Shown here piece after piece: positions 23,945 to 33,789 of a stretch of DNA of 64,000 nucleotides. Source of the stretch: Ischnura elegans. Its lineage: Eukaryota; Arthropoda; Insecta; Odonata; Coenagrionidae. The first letter of the stretch is position 1. The number at the start of each line of letters is the position of its first letter. The notes below the pieces were generated by a model that worked only from the letters and a program-made list of their open reading frames with translations, did not search any database and had not been told where the DNA came from. The stretch lies in NCBI RefSeq assembly GCF_921293095.1, contig NC_060248.1, positions 78,375,243 through 78,439,242 of the forward strand, given 5' to 3'. A program made the translations under genes and the position numbers.

Positions 23945-25420
23945 TTATTCAGTGTCCAGCAGTAATCCGATAACATGTTGCTGAATTTTCCTTGTTGCCT
24001 TTTTTACATGTTTAAAATATCCTTGTGGAAATGATCCTGTGTTCATCAATAATAGCACCGAGGTTTGGTGGAAAAAAAAGTCAAATTGTGTGCCGAGAAA
24101 GTGAATTTTTAAATTCATATTGCAATTAATTTTTTTGGATTTAATTAGATTAGCCACCAGATCGCAATAATTTTCAGCCATGATATTTCCTAGAAAATGT
24201 TCAAATACATTTTTGAATGCATTCCACGCACTTTTTTCAATTGAACTCAATTGCTGTTGAAATTCCAAATACCCTAATCTGTGGCCCAATACAAATTCCT
24301 TCTTTGATCTTTGCCTCACTGACTTTAGGGAATTTTTGTTTCAAATAAGTAAAACCAGCACCATTTTTGTTCATGGATTTCACAAAATTTTAAAAAGTCC
24401 TAATTCAATACAAAGTGGTGCAAAAGAATATTTTTCGGATCAACCAAAGGACATTTTTGGATCCAGGAGCGAGTTACCAGGCTTTACGTGCCAACCAATA
24501 TTTTTTCAAGTAATTTTGTTTTCTATCTCTACCACTACTATCACTTGCAGATGACGCAACAATATTTACTGTGGCCAAGCTGTAAGCCCAGTAAAATTGC
24601 AGTTATATGCAAGTCGCCACGCATTTTCCACTTACTTTTTCGTAGTGAATTTTTGCCAATATTTAGTAAAGGCATATTCTCGTAAGACTTTTTCATGTCA
24701 GTTCCATCAGCTATCAGAATTGAGGGGAGCACATTGCCATTATGTAAGAGAATAGCCTTTAAAATAACCTTGGATGAATCGATGAACAAATGCCAATCAT
24801 TTGTGTTGAATTCAAAATTAAGAGTATCCCTTACAAAGAGAACATAATTGCAGAAATTAAAGTTGTTAAAATTTTTGATGCCATGACGAATTTAAAATAA
24901 TTTAAATTCGTCATGGCGAGATGGATACATAGAAATTTTCATACTTGGATCCAGCAATTTTCAACCCTGTAATCGTTATACTAAGATTTAAATCTGCTTT
25001 TTGGACAACTGTAAAATGTGTACTAGATCTTTTAAATCCTCTTGTGTGATAAAATGAGATCCATCAGATGTACTCTGTCCAAATTTGGATCTCTCTAGTC
25101 CTAATCCTTTATTCTCATGTTCTTGATTACTTTCTGAATCTTCACTGAGATTTACATAATCCATTGGTTCCAGAACTTTTAAATTTTCAGAGTGAGGGAT
25201 CTATGGTATTGCTGATTCCAAATTGTTTGGATATTTTACAGTGTGTTTCGACTTTGAAGTAATTCCTTTCATTTTTCAAACAAAAATAACAGCCTGAAAA
25301 ATTATCCTTAGGATCCCGCCAAATCATGGGGACGTCAAAATCCTTATGATGTTTTATTTCAGTCCAATCAGTAAGAAGCCTAACAGTGGTGCCACACATC
25401 ATATGGGAGTCCATCCTTTA
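23945..25420 (-). pseudogene. Decayed copy of a multicopy arthropod gene family, probably transposon-derived
   Basis: Minus-strand pieces appear in the order expected for a protein family I know as highly repeated, unannotated open frames in arthropod and cnidarian genomes. From the N-terminal side these are KDFDVPMIWRDPKDNFSGCY (near 25330), FIDSSKVILKAILLHNGN (near 24780), GDLHITAILLGLQLGHSKYC (near 24600), KNFVKSMNKNGAGF and YLKQKFPKVSEA (near 24350), and SAWNAFKNVFEHFLGNI with CNMNLKIHFL (near 24200). No single open frame survives, so this copy is broken in several places. The paired Cys (CYFC) and the conserved D and E/H positions are compatible with a transposase-like core, but the family's biochemical role is not established as far as I know. 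Terminal repeats were not found. A domesticated-gene origin is the alternative. Confidence 0.7.
24880..24917. repeat. Perfect hairpin, 17-bp stem, 4-nt loop
   Basis: GCCATGACGAATTTAAA, then ATAA, then the exact reverse complement. It lies inside the decayed element at 23945-25420. Confidence 0.9.
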
Positions 25421-27216
25421 TCTTGGTCAACCAACAGACAGTCAAAATAAAGCTTATAACAATGTCTCACAAAGGGAGTAATGTTCCACCTTTGAGCCTT
25501 AATGGTAATTTCACTGCATATTACCATAAGCCATCAGGATGGATCACGCACTATCTAGGCCTGATGAAAGCTAAGCCACTTCTCACAGATTACTATGTAA
25601 TAAGCTGTAATTTCCTGCGAGCAACAAAATTCTCAAACCTCATCTTCAGAGAAAAAATAAACATCTTCACGCACTGACAGTTAGTCACTTAATGATGTGA
25701 AGTGGCAGCTGATTCAGCATTGCTTTGAACAAAACGATAGGATAGTGCAAGTTTAAACATGTTTTGGCAGGAAAGTTTTATTTTCACCTGCTCATGCTAT
25801 CAAGATATTTAAATGAGTTAAATTATAACTTTCGTAAAAGCAAAATCATATATTAAGCTGTCCTAAGAAAACTAGATATGATAGAAAGAATCTAAGCACA
25901 GATTCAGAACCAGCAGAAAAATTACGTCCACGATTCCCAACAACTTCTCTAGGACAAAATCTATGTTGACCAGTGTAATTCATTTGATAGCTCTCACCTG
26001 ATGACTTAGATTGCTTTTCCTGGATAAGTCAGAGGTACATCATTTATATTCAGTGTGGCATGGGGACACACTGCCTCAAATGCTCAGCCAAGAAACACAG
26101 CAGCTCTGTAATGATATAAGGCAAGGGTCATTTCAAGAATATCTAGTTATAAATTTTGTTTGAGTGATATCTATGCTATTGCCCCAACTTTACAGCCAAT
26201 AACTTCGGTTCATCACTACATATTGCAAGAATACTGAAGAAATGTAATATCTAATTCTTTGACAATAGGAGTAGAGTTAGATGGGAGGTGAAATTATGCA
26301 ACTCTCACAGTTTATCAAGTATAAGGACAAAACATTATGCTATTCAATGTTATTTATTTTTTTATTAATTTGTAATTAAGTTTGTATATTTGGCTTCATC
26401 CTGCTATTCCAAGCATGAAGAAACAGAAAATTAAATTGTTGTTGCAAAACATATCTTGACAAACAAGTTAATGTTACATCTGCGGGTTGAATGATACTTA
26501 ATTCATCAGATGGCATAGGATTTATTTCCAACTTCACACAGTAGTACACTTAAGCCAGGGCTGCTTCCCGCGAGCCCGGAAGTTCGTTACCCACTGCCCC
26601 TACTTACTCCTGCTGGACAGACTGGTATTCATATATTTACAAATGAACATCAATAAACACTAAGCGCACATACATAACAGATACAATCTCCCTAAATGTT
26701 TAGCAATTGATTTGTGGATAGTGTTTCAAGGAGCCTCAGGAAAAACTGAGAGGGGACAACTTTATCCTGGAGGTTGCAGACACTTCGAAGACAGCCATTA
26801 CAGCATCTAGGCTAGTTGATGCCTGTGGTGAGAATCTGAAAATAACTCATAAGAAGAGAGCGATAAACTAGGTTGGGTTAAGCAAAGACATTTAAGGAGT
26901 AATTTTTGTAGCACCTGCCAAAAGCAGGTGTGTGTATTATGCTAAGGGGTAGAAAATAATATCCTTTCCTGAAAGGTATTAATTGAAGCAAGGCACACAT
27001 TTGTGAGCATCTAATATTTGAAAAAAAAACTCTTCACTGTACTCCTTATTATCAGTAACTGAATAATTTCTCAATTCTTTTTTTACTATAGTACATTTCA
27101 GTTAAACTTGATTATGCAAAGTGCCAACTAATGAATTATTCTACTTCTTAAGAAGAAAGAGTAAAAATATTGAATAATTACCTTAGTGGTTGTATTTTTA
27201 ACTGCATTCATAGCAT
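25421..27216. other. No supportable gene
   Basis: AT-rich sequence with no recognised coding, RNA or repeat feature. The 84-codon plus-strand ORF at 25423 has no known motif. Confidence 0.4.
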
Positions 27217-27286
27217 GGCTTGTATAAAATATATATGAGAATATATATTTTATACAAGCCTCTCATATATAAAGATATATGAGAGG
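27217..27286. repeat. Two adjacent, slightly overlapping perfect hairpins
   Basis: Hairpin 1 has a 20-bp perfect stem (27217-27236 with 27241-27260) and the loop GAGA. Hairpin 2 has a 12-bp perfect stem (27259-27270 with 27275-27286) and the loop AAAG, beginning CCTCTCATATAT. The two overlap by two bases. Both are AT-rich but bounded by GC clamps. Confidence 0.9.
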
Positions 27287-27513
27287 AATAGAAACAAAAC
27301 CTCTCAAAAACAACGGAGAATAGTACGACCACTCAAAATGACAGGCGCTGGGGTTCTAGTATTAAATGACACTTCTCTGGAAAGGAACTTGTGTTGCATA
27401 AACCTGCTCACCACCTGTTGATTAAATCACACCTATAAGAAATAGGTGTGTCATCTACATGGATGAATAAAAGTAACAGAAGCAAGCGTTATGTAGTGGA
27501 ACGACATTCTAAG

Positions 27514-27692
27514 TATTTTAAAAAATAACACGAAGATGGCAATATTCCACAGGTTTATTTTTCGTACGACGCGTTTCGACCGTTAGGTCATTATCATATA
27601 TATATAATATGATAATGACCTAACAGTCAAAACGCGTCGTACGAAAAATAAACCTGTGGAATATTGCCATCTTCGTGTTATTTTTTAAAATA
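27514..27692. repeat. Long near-perfect hairpin (about 86-bp arms)
   Basis: The arms run inward from 27514 and 27692 and differ at only about two positions, with a short AT-repeat apex near 27600. Landmarks are AACACGAAGATGGCAATATT and CGTACGACGCGTTTCGACC followed by GTTAGGTCATTATC. The GACGCGTTTCGACC..TTAGGTCATTATCA motif resembles the conserved part of many arthropod dispersed repeats. Such arm identity implies recent formation or gene conversion between arms. Confidence 0.88.
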
Positions 27693-29267
27693 CATGGATG
27701 AAGCTCTGTTTCAAATTATTAAAATGTAATCCTCTGCCAAAAAAACTGTCTCTTATCAAGTTAGGGGAATTTCTCTCTTCCCCCCTTCAATCCTCTGTTG
27801 AATTTTTAAAAAAGGTTTAGAGGGAAGAGGAATAAACAAGAGAAGTTGAGGATGTGGATCTGAAGCTTCCATGATTTCCAATTAGTTTGAAACAAAGTGT
27901 TCTGTTCATATTTTGGTGAAAAAAATAAGCCTTCCCCTGCTGGTAATGTACATTCGTGTGCATGTCTATGAACAACTGTGGGAAAGCATTGGTACGTACT
28001 TGCTCGTTCAGCCATCTCTTCCTTCCTGCTCCCTAAGTCCTTTCTCATTGTTGCAGACTTCTTTTATGGGGTGTTCATTTAACAAGCAACAATCAACATT
28101 TGAAAATGAAAATGTCCACAGATTTATTTAACTATGTATTTGTGATGCAAAATGGCATAAACAATGTTCCCAACTCAGAAACCAACTCACTACCCATTAC
28201 TTTTCCTCAGTGGGCAACACTATCCTGCAACTATACTGTCAGATTAAATGGGATACATCATCATATGTTATAGGACTAAACTCTTTTCTTAAAAGGAAAA
28301 TGGCTATTCTGACACTTTTTTATCCTAATCCCTCTCTGTTTAGGGGTAGATTTTCATTGGCGTGAACAGCGAGCCATGTCCCAAATATCCTCGATTCATT
28401 CTATTTATGGGTTTGTACCAATTATTTCCTTGGTGCTTCATATAGAATTCTGCAGAAAATTACAAGAAAACTTATTATGATACCTCTTTTGTAGATTTAT
28501 TATACCTGCTAAAATGTTTTTCTGAGTGAACTGAAGTTGCACTAATCTGTCACCTAATGGCCAGGTGACCTGAAAGCTGTCACGAAAACAAACTCTCTGT
28601 GGGAGTATGCAATAGATAGAGAGAAAGAGGGCATATCCTGAATTTTCCTCACAAACATTTCCAAATGTCTCCAACTGCCCCTGAATGCTGGCGAACTGAG
28701 GTGGCCAGTTGCATGACTGCCGAGTACTCCATAGGCAAAATATCATTCGCCCAAAGGAAAACCCCTTCTCAGGTCCTTATACCCAATGATCTCTCCGAAG
28801 GGGTTGTTAAGGCATTTAGCTGAATGCCAGCTAAAACTGCGAACTTTGAGCGAATGGCCATGGTTGGCCACCTCCTTAATCTGGTTGCCTCCAAGCACAA
28901 ACTCACATGACCAAGGACCCTGAATGGGGAGAATTTGGGTTTTACATTTGCTTGCAGGTCCCTAAGACCAGGACATTTCCAGGGGAGCCTCAAGAAAAGG
29001 GTCAGGTGGAGATTGCAAGGGTTCTTTTTATCTGCTCTACCCTACCCTAGCATCCTTTGAGTTTATACCACTCATTGTAGAGAACTAATTATTTAGGTGC
29101 CATAGCTGATAGATTAATCGCAATGTTAACCATCAAAAGTTACAACCTATAAAAAGAACAGTATTATGAAAATCACCCTTAATTGCCATGTGAGAAATAT
29201 CACCTGGACCAGTAATCAAAACACAGACCATTGCATTTCAGGACCACAGCAGAGACGACTACTTTTT
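27693..29267. other. No supportable gene
   Basis: Minus-strand ORFs at 28438-28746 and 28769-28993 have somewhat protein-like composition but no domain I recognise, and they may be remnants of a decayed gene or element. Confidence 0.35.
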
Positions 29268-29374
29268 ACTCTCTTTAGCAGCACATATACTCAAAGTTAC
29301 TTAGATATGATGAAGAGAAAATTAGCATGACCCTTGCACAAGGGTGACACTCAAATTCATGGAAAATTCCATAT
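29268..29374 (+). pseudogene. U6 spliceosomal snRNA pseudogene
   Basis: This 107-nt stretch aligns end to end with U6 snRNA. It has TTAGCAGCACATATACT near the 5' end (U6: TTCGGCAGCACATATACT). The centre reads ATTAGCATGACCCTTGCACA (U6: ATTAGCATGGCCCCTGCGCA) and continues AGGGTGACAC. The 3' part has CAAATTCATG and TTCCATAT. The ACAGAGA box that contacts the 5' splice site is not intact (ATGATGAAGAGAA in its place), there are many substitutions, and no T-run terminator follows. I see a full-length but dead copy, probably made by retroposition. Confidence 0.85.
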
Positions 29375-29709
29375 CAATGTCGTATATGTATTAATTTATT
29401 ATACTGTGTGAATTTTTTCACTGGGCAATTTATGTGAATTTCTTTGCCATTCACCTAGAGAAAAACCTGGATTATTCTTCTCATAGAATGATCTACCTTA
29501 TCTCTAGGGACAGTAAATTCAGTTTTGCTGGTGATAGCCCATGTCACCCTAATAGCAGTGATGGGATTCTCCATCCTTTCCTTCCGCTCCTATCCCACTC
29601 CCCTGAAGCATCAGCAGTATCATTATATTGCAGTGGTGACTCCTTCCTTCCCCTGTCGTCCCCTCTTCTGTCTGACTTACGAGCCTGGCCCCAGGAGTGT
29701 ATCCCTCCA

Positions 29710-29952
29710 CATGGGCTTACCCAGCGAGGGGCAGCTGCCCCCCCCCCTCCCCAAGAAACAAAAATCGCAAAAGTCTTTAAGCAAAATCATTACTGAATTG
29801 AAACAAAAGTATTCAACAAATTTTCTTTAAACCCACGAAAAACTATATATATTAGTATAAGATACGTAACTAAAATAAAAATATTTTCATGGAAATGATC
29901 TCATAAATCCCATGGCTTGCCCCCCCTAGTTATGATCCTGGGTACGCCCTTG
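29710..29952 (+). mobile_element. hAT-type MITE, family D, copy 1
   Basis: A 243-bp element from CATGGGCTTACCCAGCGAGG to ATCCTGGGTACGCCCTTG. The inverted ends are GGGCKTACCCAG. Both flanks are TCCCTCCA (29702-29709 and 29953-29960), a perfect 8-bp target duplication. A second copy is at 42962-43216. Confidence 0.9.
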
Positions 29953-30419
29953 TCCCTCCATCCCAGCCAACCCTAGGTCTCAGCTTCTATTGCCATTCAC
30001 ATTTAAGGTGTTTTCATGTAACATACGACATTCACAGCAACTTGTGGCTTTCATCCAGGTATGACGTGGTTCACCAGTCACAGTTCCCTTTTTATGCAAT
30101 TCTTGGTGGATTATGAGGGCACAGCATCTACCACCATAAACCTCAATAAATTGCCATGTGAATGCCAGACCTTGATTACATATGCCTGTGCCATAGCCAG
30201 TAAAAGCCTAGTTTGATTCCCAGGTTAGACAGTGGTGAAGTTTTGATCATACTTTCTGTCTCTGCATTAGCCAAGCAAAACATTATTGATTCTACACTGG
30301 CATTTTATATGAGTTATTATGCTTTGTAATTTGCCCTGACAAAAATAAACTCCACCATGGTGGGTACAGGAAGGGTGGCATCCTTCATGGTGGGTAGTTA
30401 CCCTTGCACAACCCACGCC

Positions 30420-31570
30420 CTACCCACCATTAAAGGTAAGGGAAGGAGAGAAAAATCCTTCGTGTACCCTTCCTTGGAACTCCTTCCCTTACCATCCGTG
30501 TACCCTTCCTCTACCCACCATTAAGGGTAAGGGAAGGAGAGAAAAATCCTTCGTGTACCCTTCCTTGGAACTCCTTCCCTTACCATCTGTGTACCCTTCC
30601 TCTACCCACCATTAAGGGTAAGGGAAGGAGAGAAAAATCCTTCGTGTACCCTTCCTTGGAACTCCTTCCCTTACCATCCGTGTACCCTTCCTCTACCCAC
30701 CATTAAGGGTAAGGGAAGGAGAGAAAAATCCTTCGTGTACCCTTCCTTGGAACTCCTTCCCTTACCATCCGTGTACCCTTCCTCTACCCACCATTAAGGG
30801 TAAGGCAAGGAGAGAAAAATCCTTCGTGTACCCTTCCTTGGAACTCCTTCCCTTACCATCCGTCAACCCTTCCTCTACCCACCATTAAGGGTAAGGCAAG
30901 GAGAGAAAAATCCTTCGTGTACCCTTCCTTGGAACTCCTTCCCTTACCATCCATCAACCCTTCCTCTACCCACCATTAAGGGTAAGGGAAGGAGAGAAAA
31001 ATCCTTCGTGTACCCTTCCTTGGAACTCCTTCCCTTACCATCCGTGTACCCTTCCTCTACCCACCATTAAGGGTAAGGGAAGGAGAGAAAAATCCTTCGT
31101 GTACCCTTCCTTGGAACTCCTTCCCTTACCATCTGTGTACCCTTCCTCTACCCACCATTAAGGGTAAGGGAAGGAGAGAAAAATCCTTCGTGTACCCTTC
31201 CTTGGAACTCCTTCCCTTACCATCCGTGTACCCTTCCTCTACCCACCATTAAGGGTAAGGGAAGGAGAGAAAAATCCTTCGTGTACCCTTCCTTGGAACT
31301 CCTTCCCTTACCATCCGTGTACCCTTCCTCTACCCACCATTAAGGGTAAGGCAAGGAGAGAAAAATCCTTCGTGTACCCTTCCTTGGAACTCCTTCCCTT
31401 ACCATCCGTCAACCCTTCCTCTACCCACCATTAAGGGTAAGGCAAGGAGAGAAAAATCCTTCGTGTACCCTTCCTTGGAACTCCTTCCCTTACCATCCAT
31501 CAACCCTTCCTCTACCCACCATTAAGGGTAAGGGAAGGAGAGAAAAATCCTTCGTTTACCCTTCCTTGGG
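30420..31570. repeat. 91-bp minisatellite, about 12.6 copies, with a 546-bp higher-order repeat
   Basis: Units begin at CTACCCACCATTAA (30420, 30511, 30602 and so on to 31512), spaced exactly 91 bp apart. Each unit contains GGTAAGG(G/C)AAGGAG and its reverse-complement partner CTCCTTCCCTTACC, so every unit can fold into a hairpin. Variants at two sites (GGGAAGG or GGCAAGG; CCGTG, CTGTG, CCGTC or CCATC before AACCC/TACCC) recur in the same order over six units, so 30511-31056 and 31057-31570 are two copies of a 546-bp block. The protein frames across it are meaningless. Confidence 0.95.
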
Positions 31571-31686
31571 ACTTAGCATTTATAACTGAAGAAAACATAT
31601 CCTGAAAGAGTCTCCTTATCTACTTTCACCTGCGAAAGAGTATTGAGTTCCGTACAAGAACGTAAGCAGTCTTTGAAAGCAAAGAT

Positions 31687-31716
31687 AGACGGGCTACTCA
31701 ATTGTGTAGCCCGTCT
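31687..31716. repeat. Hairpin, 11-bp stem, 8-nt loop
   Basis: AGACGGGCTAC, TCAATTGT, GTAGCCCGTCT. The stem is GC-rich and perfect, and lies between the minisatellite and the nested MITE of the foldback-like element. Confidence 0.85.
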
Positions 31717-31767
31717 TAGTTAACTAATCTTTAAAATTTCCTTAAGGAAAACAATAATATACATATT

Positions 31768-32030
31768 CAGTGGCGTATCCAGGGGTGGGGTCCGGAGGGT
31801 TCGGACCCTCCGCCCCCCGAAGTATAAAAACACAATCATTTTCCTTCATAATAGAAATCAAAATATTGAAAAATAATGAATTTAAAAAATATTTCTTTGA
31901 CTATTGAAGTTATTTCGATTATGAAAAGTGTTTGAATAAGTTGAATTCCAACACTTACTATCCTGTTTTTCAAAACTTTTCCCACCTGGTTTTGGACCCC
32001 CCCCAAACGAAATTCCTGACTACGCCACTG
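31768..32030 (+). mobile_element. hAT-type MITE, family B
   Basis: A 263-bp element from CAGTGGCGTATCCAGGGG to CCTGACTACGCCACTG, with inverted ends CAGTGGCGTAKYCAGG. The flanks TACATATT (31760-31767) and TACACAAT (32031-32038) agree at 6 of 8 positions. It is inserted into the foldback-like element. Confidence 0.85.
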
Positions 32031-32290
32031 TACACAATAGTTTCTGTAATTGTGTGAAAAAAGGTCATTTAGAAGTTCTTCCATTCACGTTTTAGGATGT
32101 AACCTATTTGTGTGGCTGACAATGAGACATCGCTAGAGTGATGTTCAGTATTAGAATGCCGATCTTATTTTCTGAAACGAAATAGGTGTGGTAGAAAAAA
32201 GTCACAGCTTTCTTCCACATAGGCCGGGGTGCGATTCTCATCTTAAGATTTTGTAGTTTAAGTTCCGTTGAGAAACTTCTTCTGTCAAGT

Positions 32291-32370
32291 ACCTTGATAG
32301 CCGAGGTTGCTATATCTCTAGTTTGTGATCCTGTAATGCGTAGGTCCTGGGTTCAAGACCATGTGAAGGC
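32291..32370 (+). pseudogene. tRNA-like sequence with Pol III A and B boxes
   Basis: TAGCCGAGGTTGC fits a Pol III A box (TRGCNNAGNNGG-like) and GGTTCAAGACC fits a B box (GGTTCRANNCC), spaced as in a tRNA. The putative acceptor arms (ACCTTGA and TGAAGGC) pair at 5 of 7 positions, and the T stem and anticodon stem pair poorly, so it is not a functional tRNA. A run of ten T residues follows at 32374-32383, as expected for a Pol III terminator. It is best seen as a tRNA-derived SINE head or tRNA pseudogene. Confidence 0.6.
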
Positions 32371-32505
32371 TAATTTTTTTTTTATGCCCTGTAACTTTAG
32401 AAATCACCGTTGCAACTCATCCCCATTCGTTTAATTTAGTTTATTAGCGATTTTTTAAATTTTTATGTTAATTTATGGATTTTTAGTTTTTATTTTATCC
32501 TACCC

Positions 32506-32744
32506 TTCATTGAGGCTGGCCAAACCCTTCCCGTACCCTCCAGGAAGGAGAGGGCGTACCCACCAATGTTCTAAAATACCTTTGTGTACCCTTGCTGAAG
32601 GGTACACTTATCCTTCCTGTACCCTTCATCGAGGCTGGCCAAACCCTTCCCGTACCCTCCAGGAAGGAGAGGGCATACCCACCAATGTTCTAAAATACCC
32701 TTCGTGTACCCTTGCTGAAGGGTACAGGAAGGGTACACCTATCC
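32506..32744. repeat. 119-bp repeat, two copies
   Basis: GAGGCTGGCCAAACCCTTCC occurs at 32512 and 32631, and the units continue through CCTCCAGGAAGGAGAGGGC and ACCCACCAATGTTC to GTGTACCCTTGCTGAAGGGT. Sub-motifs are shared with the 91-bp array to the left. The open frame at 32465-32902 is an artefact of this repeat. Confidence 0.85.
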
Positions 32745-32805
32745 TTCCTGTACCCTCAATGGAGGGTAAACCTCTCCTTAATGGAGGAGTTTATTTTTAT
32801 CAGGG

Positions 32806-33613
32806 TGGTAGCTTGTGGGAATTGATAGGTCGCATTCATTTAAACCTCTTACCTCCATTTACATTTATTTTTCCTTTCATCACAAAGCCTACACCAGAGT
32901 AAATCTGAACAATAAACCTTGCTCTTATCTGCCTCCTTCCACATTTACCCAACAACATCTCTCATTGTCTACCATTCTATCATCCCTTGTTATGTGACTT
33001 GATCTGTTTAACTTCTCAATTTTCGGCAACAAGGAGGCAATCCTTGAATTTCCAAAGAATATCTGCTTTTTCAGTGACTCATTTGAGGTTTACCATGAAA
33101 CTTTATCTTCTAGGATCACTTCATGATTTTGTGAGCAAATTTAATAAAGCATGGTGTTATAACTTACACTGGTTTTCTCCATAGGGCTCTTTGCTAGGAA
33201 TTAAAATGAATTCAGCCCGTGGGCTTTGGGGAAATAATTCATGCATATGCCCGGCAACTGCAGAAAAAAACACCTTTCTATGTTCAACCCTCTCTTTCCT
33301 AGGTTGTCTTTATGATTTGAACTCATTGTTTTCTGTGCAGAATAATCATTCTGCATTCTTACCAAAATCATTACCCCTCTCACTATTTATGATCTGCCCA
33401 TTTCTATACTTGTAGACACAATATTTGATGATACACACAGATGATTTGAGTTTGTGGCCATCCACACTTGCCATGTAGCTACCGATTTCTTTGGTCGAAG
33501 GTATCAATATTTATAACCAATACAATGGGTAAACTCTCTCACTCACCAAGAGTGTTACTCTTTGTTTTAAATAATCCCGTCTATTAACAATTTGATTTTT
33601 TTAAATAGTAATT
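32806..33613. other. No supportable gene
   Basis: AT-rich. A plus-strand AATAAA near 33141 has no gene attached that I can see. Confidence 0.35.
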
Positions 33614-33789
33614 CCCCTTGGGTATCCAATTTCCACTAGATAGAATGGTAATTTTTTTCAGCCCCCACTACTGCTGGAATTTTAAGCTCCACTTAGCCCC
33701 CTTGTCCCTCTCCTGGATACACCACTGCTAATGACTATCACAAGGACATTGATGAATATCAAATACATTTACTTATTACTACGTTTTCA
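33614..33789 (+). repeat. Duplicate of 36801-36984, including part of a MITE and its flank
   Basis: Nearly identical to 36801-36984 from CCCCTTGGGTATCCAATTT through GATAGAATGGTAATTTTTTT and CAGCCCCCACTACTGCTGG. It continues past the MITE terminus into unique flank (CTAATGACTATCACAAGG). The 36.8 kb copy has an extra 8-bp ATCAAATA. Because host flank is included, this is a segmental copy rather than a second transposition. Confidence 0.9.

Larger units (their letters stand above)
30334..32805. mobile_element. Foldback-like composite element with minisatellite arms
   Basis: The left end CCCTGACAAAAATAAACTCC (30334-30353) is matched in inverted orientation at the right end (32786-32805) at 19 of 20 positions. 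Just inside both ends is a related GGGTACAGGAAGG(G/A)T motif. The left arm holds the 91-bp minisatellite and the right arm a two-copy 119-bp repeat made of the same sub-motifs (ACCCACCA, GGAAGGAGAG, GTGTACCCTT). The middle (31570-32460) contains a hairpin, a nested hAT-type MITE and a tRNA-like sequence. Tandem repeats behind inverted termini recall Foldback/Galileo-type DNA transposons, but there is no transposase gene and no clear target duplication, so the class is open. Confidence 0.6.

Noticed and set aside
30420-31570. Regularly spaced repeats that could suggest a CRISPR array
   Set aside because: The units are contiguous 91-bp tandem copies without unique spacers, and this is a eukaryotic genome. 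It is a minisatellite.
32465-32902. Longest ORF in the window (145 codons), proline/glycine-rich
   Set aside because: It is created by the two-copy 119-bp repeat, with no start context, domain or splice signal, so it is a repeat artefact.
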